A stretch of DNA of 8,144 nt from Firmicutes bacterium CAG:646 (lineage in GTDB: Bacteria; Bacillota; Clostridia; Lachnospirales; Lachnospiraceae). A program made the position numbers and the translations under genes. Within the stretch, counting starts at the first letter, position 1. Each line of letters begins with the position of its first letter. Location: the NCBI GenBank assembly GCA_000432335.1, contig HF995369.1:7015-15158 (forward strand), given 5' to 3'. This document shows positions 1 to 5,093 of this stretch, one piece after another. Under the pieces are notes generated by a model. It did not search any database. It worked only from the letters and a program-made list of their open reading frames with translations, and was not told where the DNA came from.

Positions 1-145
1 TCAGTCCCAAAACGGATTTGAACGTGGTACTTTTTCCGGCGCCATTTTGCCCGATCAAGCCCGTAATACATCCGGCTTTTACTTCCAACGAACAATCCAG
101 AGAAAAATTACCATATTGTTTTTGTAAATGATCGATTTTTAACAT
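1..145 (-). CDS. ABC transporter ATP-binding protein, N-terminal part only
   Basis: The first 48 codons of an ABC-type ATPase are present; the rest lies beyond the left edge. The reverse strand reads MLKIDHLQKQYGNF and then LIGQNGAGKSTTF, a clear Walker A (P-loop) motif at about residues 31-39 that binds ATP. The short strand before the P-loop (LDCSLEVKAG) is standard for importer/exporter ATPases such as YtrB, BcrA or EcsA. The start is supported by a GGAGGG ribosome site on the minus strand inside the end of the upstream gene. Only one base separates the upstream gntR stop codon (149-147) from this ATG (145-143), so the two are almost certainly co-translated. By analogy with YtrA-type operons the partner would be an integral membrane permease encoded further left. 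Substrate unknown. The Walker B and signature motifs are outside the window. Confidence 0.9.
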   Translation of the reverse strand, partial: MLKIDHLQKQYGNFSLDCSLEVKAGCITGLIGQNGAGKSTTFKSVLGL

Positions 146-146
146 A

Positions 147-518
147 TTAGCCCTCCAAAAGCAATGCAAATAAAATTTTCATATCTTCATCGCTGATTCC
201 GCATCGCCGTCCTTTTTGGATAACCTTTTCCAGATCAGCTTCCAGTTCTTTTTTTTGTTCTTCCAAAAGCAGTTCCCTGTTGACCGCAGCCACGTAAGTA
301 CCCTTTCCATGGACAGTGACGGTAAATCCTTCTTCTTCCAGCACATCGTATGCTTTCTTTACAGTCAGAGCGCTGATTTTCAATTCTTTGGAGAGGGCGC
401 GGACAGACGGTAAAATGTCATCCTGCTGTAAATCTCCTTTGCGAATCTGCGTTTTGATCTGATCTACGAGCTGCTCATAGATGGGAATCATGGAAGATGT
501 ATTGATGATTATGTGCAT
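147..518 (-). CDS. GntR-family transcriptional regulator, YtrA subfamily
   Basis: A 123-residue DNA-binding regulator. The start at 518 is preferred over a 31-codon-longer upstream ATG because AAGGAGGAC lies 8 nt before it and the promoter overlaps the longer version. Residues 11-77 form the GntR winged helix: IPIYEQLVDQIK, then LPSVRALSKELKIS with the recognition helix around ALTVKKAYDVLEEEG, then the wing HGKGTYV. The C-terminal tail (about 80-123) is a short helical segment rich in Glu and Lys, the size expected for the YtrA subfamily, which lacks a large ligand domain and typically dimerises through these helices. YtrA regulators usually repress their own operon with an ABC transporter, and the next gene here is an ABC ATPase. 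A long inverted repeat over its promoter supports autoregulation. The inducer is unknown; in relatives it is often a cell-envelope-active compound. Confidence 0.93.
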   Translation of the reverse strand: MHIIINTSSMIPIYEQLVDQIKTQIRKGDLQQDDILPSVRALSKELKISALTVKKAYDVLEEEGFTVTVHGKGTYVAAVNRELLLEEQKKELEADLEKVIQKGRRCGISDEDMKILFALLLEG

Positions 519-538
519 AAATAGTAGTCCTCCTTTAT

Positions 539-587
539 AAACAGTATATAACAGTGAACAACTGTTGTCAAGTGTTATGTACTGTTT
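539..587. promoter_or_regulatory. Probable GntR operator: nested inverted repeat over the promoter
   Basis: The outer arms AAACAGTATATAACA (539-553) and TGTTATGTACTGTTT (573-587) are inverted repeats matching at 14 of 15 positions. A second inner repeat AACAGT-5-ACTGTT lies at 550-566. Together they cover the -10, the spacer and the -35 of the minus-strand promoter. This is where an autorepressing YtrA/GntR dimer, or two dimers, would block RNA polymerase. Assignment to this regulator is inferred from position. Confidence 0.7.
543..571 (-). promoter_or_regulatory. Sigma-A promoter of the gntR-ABC operon
   Basis: On the minus strand TTGACA (571-566) is followed by a 17-nt spacer and TATACT (548-543). 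The expected start near 536 leaves an untranslated leader of only about 18 nt, which is essentially the ribosome site. Confidence 0.85.
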
Positions 588-631
588 GTTTGCGAATGAA
601 AAAGAAATCATTCACGGATCGTATCTTTTTG

Positions 632-660
632 TTGTGCTGAGGCTAAGAAAAGGTTATAAT
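632..660 (+). promoter_or_regulatory. Promoter of the Dabb-to-RT gene run
   Basis: TATAAT (655-660) is a perfect -10. The element 17 nt upstream, TTGTGC (632-637), is a weak -35 matching 3 of 6 positions. It is the only convincing plus-strand promoter seen upstream of the genes at 723-3379. Confidence 0.6.
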
Positions 661-722
661 AAATTTCAGATATGTAAGGGTGCTGTCCCGGGAATGAGTC
701 AATGGACGAGGAGGAAATTGTT

Positions 723-1019
723 ATGGTACATCATATTGTAATGTGGAAATTCAAACCGGAAATAAAAGAAGAACAAAAGGCAGAATTAAAGCAGGCAATG
801 AAAGAACATCTCACTGCTTTGGTAGGGAAGGTGCCGGGGCTTTTAACATTAGAATTTGTGGATGCTCCACTTAGCTCCAGTACTCATGATATGGCGCTGG
901 TAAGTACGCTGGAAAAAGCGGAAGATATCGCAGTTTACGGTTCTCATCCGGAGCATGTAGCGGTGGCAGATACATATGTGAGACCGTATGTGACAGAGAG
1001 AGCTTGTCTGGATTATTAA
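723..1019 (+). CDS. Dabb (stress-responsive alpha/beta-barrel) domain protein
   Basis: A 98-residue single-domain protein. The start at 723 is chosen because GAGGAGGA (708-715) sits 7-8 nt before it; an in-frame ATG at 702 has no such site. It opens with MVHHIVMWKFK and carries VPGLLTLEFV near residue 37, HDMALVSTLEKAEDIAVYGSHPEH around 55-78 and ends in CLDY. These match the Dabb family, small dimeric ferredoxin-like barrels in the cytoplasm. Most bacterial members have no proven reaction; some plant members act in stress responses or as polyketide cyclases. It begins a same-strand run with the 148-aa gene 30 nt downstream, but nothing in the family predicts a link to the reverse transcriptase further along. 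Confidence 0.9.
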   Translation: MVHHIVMWKFKPEIKEEQKAELKQAMKEHLTALVGKVPGLLTLEFVDAPLSSSTHDMALVSTLEKAEDIAVYGSHPEHVAVADTYVRPYVTERACLDY

Positions 1020-1049
1020 GTTTATGGGGAAAGATCAGGAGGGCGCAGG

Positions 1050-1496
1050 ATGGGGTTGTTTCGTCGACTTTTTGGAAAGACAAAAGAGAGCGAACTCTCT
1101 TATGGAGAGAAAAGAGGAAAATTGAAGGAAGGGCGTTCTGGTGACGATGCCCCTTGCAGAGGAGATCGGGAATTTGTATGTGAAAGAGTGGAACAGGCTG
1201 TGGCTGAAGTTACGGCTTCGGAAAGTTACTATTACGAGCTTCGTCGAAATGTGATGCCGCAGGAACTGGGGGGAGATGAAAGTATCCATCCGTTTACGTA
1301 TGGACTTTATTATAATGGCGCCCCCAGATTGATGATCCTGATTTTAGAACAGTCCTGGGGATATAAGAAAAAAGATGTCATGGCAGCGCATGAATTATGC
1401 GAGAGCAGAGGAATTGCCTGCATGAATCTGATGCTCCATCTGCCAAACAGAAAAAGTTATATTATCAACCGAGTCAGAGAACTGCTGACGTATTAA
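1050..1496 (+). CDS. Conserved-looking 148-aa protein, possible degenerate DUF559/Vsr-like fold
   Basis: I do not recognise a named family. A ribosome site (AGGAGGG) lies just upstream of the ATG. Residues 1-40 are basic and low in order (MGLFRRLFGKTK), then a helix at 43-58 leads into YYYELRRNV. The C-terminal half alternates predicted elements: strand (FTYGLYYNG), strand (PRLMILILEQ), helix (KKKDVMAAHELCESRGI), strand (ACMNLML), helix (RKSYIINRVRELL). That order, with an RR motif before the first strand, resembles DUF559/Vsr-type endonuclease folds. The usual catalytic Asp before the first core strand is not seen, so any nuclease activity is doubtful. This is inference from layout, not a match. 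It is 30 nt behind the Dabb gene and 180 nt ahead of the RT start, and may share their transcript. Confidence 0.72.
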   Translation: MGLFRRLFGKTKESELSYGEKRGKLKEGRSGDDAPCRGDREFVCERVEQAVAEVTASESYYYELRRNVMPQELGGDESIHPFTYGLYYNGAPRLMILILEQSWGYKKKDVMAAHELCESRGIACMNLMLHLPNRKSYIINRVRELLTY

Positions 1497-1502
1497 ACAG
1501 GT

Positions 1503-1646
1503 AAAAAGAAAGAGAATGCGACATTTATGTTGTGCCCGCGGTGGGCGAAGCATATTTTGTAAAAGTTTTGCGGGCGGCGAAAATATGTACAGTCCTGTGA
1601 CATATCGCACGGCGATATGCTTTCAAAGCATCTTCTCTTTCTTTTT
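1503..1646 (+). ncRNA. Candidate structured noncoding RNA upstream of the reverse transcriptase
   Basis: The gap between the 148-aa gene and the RT holds a nested set of inverted repeats. A closing stem pairs 1503-1516 with 1633-1646 (14 contiguous pairs), then, after a 2-nt bulge (1631-1632), 1517-1519 with 1628-1630. Inside lie GCCC/GGGC (1534-1537 with 1543-1546), CATATTTT/AAAATATG (1551-1558 with 1580-1587, 8 perfect pairs) and CATATCGC/GCGATATG (1601-1608 with 1612-1619, 8 perfect pairs, 3-nt loop). The plan, long end-to-end stem enclosing hairpins just before an RT gene, recalls retron msr-msd RNAs, though the RT is not canonical retron type. The closing stem is purine/pyrimidine biased, so part of the match could be chance. 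It could instead be a leader or attenuator. No strong dedicated promoter was found. Confidence 0.45.
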
Positions 1647-1648
1647 TT
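1617..1648 (+). terminator. Weak terminator-like hairpin with pyrimidine/T tract
   Basis: ATGCT (1617-1621) and AGCAT (1627-1631) form a short hairpin in a 15-nt palindrome centred on C1624, followed by a pyrimidine run ending in seven T (1642-1648). It could end some transcripts from the 148-aa gene. The stem is short and the T run is displaced by 10 nt, and it competes for bases with the larger fold, so it may be an attenuator or nothing. Confidence 0.25.
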
Positions 1649-1676
1649 AATGGAAGATCGTGGGAGGAGACAGAGG

Positions 1677-2894
1677 ATGAAGCAGGCAGCAGGGATCTTG
1701 GAGGATGCGAAAAATCCGGAAAAATGGAAGGAATTTTTGGTATACAAAAAAGAAAAACAGCAAAAAGACTGTCAGACATTGGAAGGGTTTATAAAAGAGC
1801 AGAGATATCTTCCCCTATGCGTGTTATGGGAAAAAGGGCAGTTTCCTCAGAGTTTTGCAAGAAAGTATCTGATCAGTAAGTCAGGGCAGCAGAAGAAGAG
1901 AACTGTGTATTCCTATCCAGGAGATGAGGGGATTTTTCTCAAATTTATCGCATTTCAGATGTACCGCTATGAGGGACGTTTTTCGGATAATTGCTATGCC
2001 TTTCGCAGAACCCTGAGTGTGAAAGATGCAGTTCGAAAATTGGCTTTTTTATCTGGATGCGACCGATGGTATTGTCTGAAAACGGATATCAGTGATTATT
2101 TTCGTTCGATCCATGTGGAAATCCTACTGGAAAAGTTAAGATTTTTAAAAGCAGAGGACAGTCGGTTGTATCAGATGTTTGAGAGGATGCTTTTGGAAGA
2201 GCGGACAGAATATCAGGACAGGATTTTTGCAGAACAGAAAGGCGCTATGGCAGGCGTTCCCACATCCGCTTTTTTTGCCAATCTTTATCTGCAGCAGGAG
2301 GATGAATATTTTGAACAGAGAGGTATCTTGTATTTTCGGTATTCAGACGATATTCTGCTGTTGGCAGATACTTTAGAAGAGCTGCATTTGCTGAAGGACG
2401 AGTTATATGACCGTCTGCAGAAATTGGGGCTGCAAGTCAATCGGGAGAAAGAGAAAATCACAGAACCGGAAGAAGCGTTTGAATTTCTTGGCTTCGGTTT
2501 TCATCATGGGAAGGTGGATATTTCGCCCCATGTGCTGAAAAAGATGCGAGCGAAAATTCGCAGAAAGGCCAGAGCGCTGCGTCGATGGCAGCAGAAAAAG
2601 AAACTTTCTCCAGATAAAGGCGCGATCGGTTTGATCCGGGCGCTCAATCGAAAGTTTTATGGTAAAGAGGATGATGTCTTTTCGTGGGAGCGTTGGTATT
2701 TTCCTCTGCTAAATGTGGATGATGGGCTTCGTCAGATTGATCTGGCGGTGCAGGAATATATTCGATATACTGTTACGGGGAAACACTATAAAGGAAATTA
2801 TCGTATATCTTATGAACAATTAAAAAAATGGGGATATCGCAGTCTGGTAAATGCATACTGGAAATATCAAAAAGAAAAGGAGAACAGAGAATGA
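1677..2894 (+). CDS. Stand-alone reverse transcriptase, unclassified group
   Basis: A 405-residue RNA-directed DNA polymerase. The start at 1677 has GGGAGGAG (1662-1669) before it; an in-frame ATG at 1617 lacks a site and lies in a hairpin. Motifs in order: fingers KKRTVYSY (73-80), NCYAFRR (105-111, like the group II SYGFRP block), motif A TDISDYF (136-142), motif B GVPTSAFFANLYL (193-205), catalytic YSDD (222-225), motif D GLQVNREK (251-258), motif E FEFLGFGF (268-275). A basic segment (288-309) and a thumb-like region containing LNRKFYG follow. There is no HNH nuclease, protease or other fused domain. The retron NAxxH block and the DGR motif are absent. All catalytic Asp residues are intact, so it should be active. 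Its template is unknown; the folded RNA just upstream is the obvious candidate. Its stop overlaps the next start. It resembles, from memory, solo RTs common in gut Clostridia. Confidence 0.92.
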   Translation: MKQAAGILEDAKNPEKWKEFLVYKKEKQQKDCQTLEGFIKEQRYLPLCVLWEKGQFPQSFARKYLISKSGQQKKRTVYSYPGDEGIFLKFIAFQMYRYEGRFSDNCYAFRRTLSVKDAVRKLAFLSGCDRWYCLKTDISDYFRSIHVEILLEKLRFLKAEDSRLYQMFERMLLEERTEYQDRIFAEQKGAMAGVPTSAFFANLYLQQEDEYFEQRGILYFRYSDDILLLADTLEELHLLKDELYDRLQKLGLQVNREKEKITEPEEAFEFLGFGFHHGKVDISPHVLKKMRAKIRRKARALRRWQQKKKLSPDKGAIGLIRALNRKFYGKEDDVFSWERWYFPLLNVDDGLRQIDLAVQEYIRYTVTGKHYKGNYRISYEQLKKWGYRSLVNAYWKYQKEKENRE

Positions 2895-3379
2895 AGCAAA
2901 TGTCATTGGAAGAACAGATGGAAGAAATATTCTCCTATTATGGTGAACAGAAGGATCGTCATACGCAGGAAATGGTTGTGGCGCTTCTGCGGGAACTTCA
3001 GGAGGTACAGGGACATATTACTCCGGCATTAAAAAAACGAGTTTTGGAGACAACCGGAGTGGCGGAAGGATTTTTGGAAACGATTCTGAGGCTCCATCCC
3101 AGCATCAAACAATCTGCTAATCTTCACGAGATTCTTGCCTGTACGGGGGAACGCTGCGGAAACAAGGGAGGCATGGAGATTTTAAGACGACTCAGGAAGG
3201 AACTGGATATTTCCAAGGATGGGATGTCTAAAGATGGAATGTTCCGTCTTCGGACACAGAACTGTCTGAAAAAGTGTAAGACATCTCCGAACCTTATGAT
3301 CGATGGCGTGGTATATTCAGGGAAAGAGCTGGAAGATCTGAAAAAACTGCTGCAAAGAGTGAGAGAAGGAATTTTTTAA
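2891..3379 (+). CDS. NuoE-like thioredoxin-fold [2Fe-2S] protein
   Basis: A 162-residue protein related to the 24-kDa NuoE/HydC subunit of NADH dehydrogenases and hydrogenases. Residues 8-70 match the helical N-terminal part (VALLRELQEVQGHITPALKK). The cluster ligands are Cys84-x4-Cys89 and Cys125-x3-Cys129, with the same 36-residue offset between pairs as E. coli NuoE, followed by PNLMIDGVVYSG. It should bind one [2Fe-2S] cluster and pass electrons in the cytoplasm. Normal partners (NuoF/HydB flavoprotein) are not adjacent; instead its ATG (2891-2893) overlaps the RT stop (ATGA), implying translational coupling. A longer in-frame start at 2828 inside the RT is rejected as it has no ribosome site. 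A GGAGAACAGAGA stretch before 2891 is a plausible ribosome site. No terminator is evident after the stop. Confidence 0.88.
   Translation: MKQMSLEEQMEEIFSYYGEQKDRHTQEMVVALLRELQEVQGHITPALKKRVLETTGVAEGFLETILRLHPSIKQSANLHEILACTGERCGNKGGMEILRRLRKELDISKDGMSKDGMFRLRTQNCLKKCKTSPNLMIDGVVYSGKELEDLKKLLQRVREGIF
3212..3241 (+). repeat. 15-bp imperfect tandem duplication inside the NuoE-like gene
   Basis: Two adjacent 15-nt units encode SKDGM-SKDGM at residues 108-117, between the two cysteine pairs. The overall spacing between the pairs still matches E. coli NuoE, so the duplication does not lengthen this region relative to the family. Confidence 0.7.
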
Positions 3380-3401
3380 TGATTTCTAGAAAATGGCATC
3401 G

Positions 3402-3430
3402 TTGACGAGACAGAAAACCTGTGCTACACT
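3402..3430 (+). promoter_or_regulatory. Promoter of the sugar isomerase gene
   Basis: TTGACG (3402-3407), a 17-nt spacer, and TACACT (3425-3430) preceded by TGC, an extended -10. The expected start near 3437 gives a leader of about 86 nt. This separates the isomerase from the RT/Fe-S genes. Confidence 0.75.
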
Positions 3431-3447
3431 AAATTCATTATGAAACC

Positions 3448-3481
3448 GTAACCGGGAATTTCGGATCAGGGAGCTGGTTAC
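3448..3481 (+). promoter_or_regulatory. Stem-loop in the isomerase leader
   Basis: GTAACC (3448-3453) and GGTTAC (3476-3481) can close a stem around a 22-nt loop within the 5' leader. It could be a regulatory structure or an operator. It does not resemble a riboswitch that I know. Confidence 0.3.
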
Positions 3482-3522
3482 AACAGATACATAATAAATA
3501 TACAGATTGAGGTAAGCAGAAA

Positions 3523-4767
3523 ATGAAGGAAACAATCAAAAAGTATCAGATTGGTACAGAAGAAAACAAAGCATTTTTAGGGGAAGTGAGAGACAGCCTG
3601 TTAAGTTTCGGACATAAATTCCCATCTCCGGGCGGATCTTCTTATTATTTGGGAGATGACGGAACTCCCTGGACAGAACGCAATCGTGAGACGTGGATCA
3701 CAAGTCGTATGGCTCATGTATACAGCATTGGTACTTTTCTGGGACATGAGGGAAGCGAAGCGCTGGTTGACGCAGCCTTGAAAGGGCTTCGTGGAGAACT
3801 TCATGATGAGAAAAACGGAGGCTGGTATGCAGGACTTACTTCTGAAAATGAGATTCTGCCAAACAAGCAGTGCTATGCGCATGCATTCGTTATTCTGGCG
3901 GCAACTTCCGGTATTTTGGCAGGAAGACCGGGCGCGAAGGAACTTTTGGATGATGCATTGAAATTGTATGATCTGCGTTTCTGGAATGAGGAGGAAGGAC
4001 TTTCCTGCGATACCTGGAATACAGAATTTACAGTGATGGATGATTATCGTGGAATTAATGCAAATATGCATACTGTAGAAGCATTTCTGGCGGTTGCCGA
4101 TGTGGCAGAAAAAGAAGAATATCGTGTGAGAGCGGGACGGATCATTGACCGTGTAATCGGATGGGCTGCTGAAAATAACTGGAGAATTCCGGAACATTTT
4201 ACAAAAGACTGGGTCGCTGATCTGGAGTGTAATAAAGAACAGCCGGATGACCAGTTCAAACCGTATGGCGCAACACCAGGACACGGTATCGAATGGTCCA
4301 GACTGATTACGCAGTGGGCTCTTTCTACTTACAAGAATGATAAAGAGGGCGCGAAAAAGTATATCGATGCCGCAGAGGCATTATATAATCGTGCAGTAGA
4401 AGATGCATGGAATGCTGACGGAGCTCCAGGAATCGTTTATACAACAGATTGGGAAGGAAAACCGGTTGTTCATGACAGAATGCACTGGACACTGGCAGAG
4501 GCAATCAATACTTCCGCTGTATTATACAATGTGACGGGAACAGAGAAATACGCAGAAGACTTTGCAGAATTCATGGCGTATCTGGACGAGAAGGTGCTGG
4601 ATCATGTAAATGGTTCCTGGTATCATCAGTTGAACCAGAACAATGAGGTGATCGGAACAGTATGGCCAGGAAAATCCGATATTTACCATGCTTTGCAGGC
4701 AACGCTGATCCCATATTATGCAGCAGATACTTCTATTGCGCTTGCAGTGAAAAACAATTTGAAATAA
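3523..4767 (+). CDS. YihS-like aldose-ketose isomerase (N-acylglucosamine 2-epimerase family)
   Basis: A 414-residue cytoplasmic enzyme with the (alpha/alpha)6-barrel signature of the AGE superfamily, close in length and motif order to E. coli YihS (413 aa). Visible motifs: TWITSRMAHVYS (57-68, containing the substrate-site Arg62), GGWYA (99-103), YRGINANMHTVEAFL (175-189, His183), EHF (224-226), GATPGHGIEWSRL (249-261, His254 and Glu257), DGAPGIVYTTDWEGKPVV (299-316) and DIYH (386-389, His389). In YihS the corresponding histidines catalyse proton transfer between aldose and ketose. Substrate could be sulfoquinovose, mannose or lyxose; no sulfoglycolysis genes flank it, so the substrate stays open. 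A GAGG ribosome site precedes the start by 10 nt. It has its own promoter and terminator and so is a single-gene unit. Confidence 0.92.
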   Translation: MKETIKKYQIGTEENKAFLGEVRDSLLSFGHKFPSPGGSSYYLGDDGTPWTERNRETWITSRMAHVYSIGTFLGHEGSEALVDAALKGLRGELHDEKNGGWYAGLTSENEILPNKQCYAHAFVILAATSGILAGRPGAKELLDDALKLYDLRFWNEEEGLSCDTWNTEFTVMDDYRGINANMHTVEAFLAVADVAEKEEYRVRAGRIIDRVIGWAAENNWRIPEHFTKDWVADLECNKEQPDDQFKPYGATPGHGIEWSRLITQWALSTYKNDKEGAKKYIDAAEALYNRAVEDAWNADGAPGIVYTTDWEGKPVVHDRMHWTLAEAINTSAVLYNVTGTEKYAEDFAEFMAYLDEKVLDHVNGSWYHQLNQNNEVIGTVWPGKSDIYHALQATLIPYYAADTSIALAVKNNLK

Positions 4768-4787
4768 AAAAATTACTGTAAATAAGC

Positions 4788-4834
4788 AGAGAGCTTTCCC
4801 GCCGGAAGATGATCCCGGCAGGAAAGCTCTCTTT
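4788..4834. terminator. Strong intrinsic terminator between convergent genes
   Basis: AGAGAGCTTTCC (4788-4799) pairs with GGAAAGCTCTCT (4821-4832), and GCCGG (4801-4805) with CCGGC (4815-4819), giving 17 pairs with one mismatch and a 9-nt loop. It lies between the isomerase stop and the stop of the small minus-strand gene, 6 nt away, so it may serve both directions. The T tail is short on each strand. Confidence 0.8.
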
Positions 4835-4838
4835 GCAA

Positions 4839-4937
4839 TCAGGAAAGAAAACCGTTCAGAAAATTGTAAATAATTGTCAAAATAGTTTCGTCATTGATTG
4901 AGTCGATTAATTTTAAGATGTCTGATTTGTATTCCAC
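4839..4937 (-). CDS. 32-aa small protein divergent from the XRE regulator
   Basis: A short gene on the minus strand starting with GTG at 4937-4935 and ending with TGA at 4841-4839. A very strong ribosome site, GGGAGGGG (4952-4945), lies 7 nt before the start, and a consensus-like promoter lies further upstream. The product begins MEYKSDILKLIDSIND and ends LTIIYNFLNGFLS; it is likely an amphipathic helix pair, with acidic first half and hydrophobic aromatic second half. I recall similar short sequences (KxDIIxLIxxIxDExxLxxIYxFI) near XRE regulators in Clostridia, but no function is known to me. A terminator follows the stop by 6 nt. Promoter, ribosome site, ORF and terminator are all in register, which argues it is real despite its size. 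It shares an operator-like palindrome with the XRE gene. Confidence 0.65.
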   Translation of the reverse strand: MEYKSDILKLIDSINDETILTIIYNFLNGFLS

Positions 4938-4996
4938 TTTTGTGCCCCTCCCAATATCATCTGAAATAATAAATATTTCTTTTGCTTTCTAAAGAC

Positions 4997-5025
4997 AGTG
5001 TACATGATTTGGTAAAATCTGTCAA
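4997..5025 (-). promoter_or_regulatory. Minus-strand promoter of the 32-aa gene
   Basis: TTGACA (5025-5020), a 17-nt spacer and TACACT (5002-4997) on the minus strand. The start near 4990 would give a leader of about 52 nt ending in the GGGAGGGG ribosome site of the small gene. Confidence 0.7.
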
Positions 5026-5041
5026 CATCTGCGTTGACAGA
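5018..5041. promoter_or_regulatory. Palindromic operator shared by two divergent promoters
   Basis: TCTGTCAAC (5018-5026) and GTTGACAGA (5033-5041) form a perfect 9-bp inverted repeat with a 6-nt centre. Each arm contains the -35 TTGACA of one divergent promoter, so a bound dimer would cover both. The XRE protein encoded next door is the likely ligand (inference). Confidence 0.75.
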
Positions 5042-5062
5042 CAACAAATAGCATACTATAAT
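5034..5062 (+). promoter_or_regulatory. Perfect-consensus promoter of the XRE gene
   Basis: TTGACA (5034-5039), a 17-nt spacer and TATAAT (5057-5062), a full match to the sigma-A consensus. Such strength with the -35 in an operator fits tight autorepression. Confidence 0.88.
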
Positions 5063-5093
5063 ATGAAAAAGTACAGGAAAGCAGGACAATAGT

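Noticed and set aside
519..611. 31-codon N-terminal extension of the GntR regulator
   Set aside because: It would require translation through the promoter and operator; the start at 518 has a near-perfect ribosome site and matches the family length.
1617..1676. Longer N-terminus for the RT starting at 1617
   Set aside because: No ribosome site before 1617 and the ATG lies in a hairpin arm; the start at 1677 has GGGAGGAG at good spacing.
1497..2894. Group II intron with its encoded RT
   Set aside because: No domain V-like hairpin is seen after the RT: the next gene starts inside its stop codon. There is no HNH domain, and the RT follows a structured gap instead of lying inside an intron.
1503..2894. 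Canonical retron
   Set aside because: The RNA layout is suggestive, but the RT has NCYAFRR where retron RTs carry NAxxH and has GVPTSAFFAN rather than the usual retron motif B. The VTG near its C-terminus is not in the expected context.
1677..2894. Diversity-generating retroelement RT
   Set aside because: No template/variable repeat pair, no Avd-like gene and no IGxxxSQ motif in the window.
3601..4284. 227-codon open frame antisense to the isomerase
   Set aside because: No ribosome site or family motifs; it is rich in Cys, Ser and Ile as expected of a shadow of the real gene.
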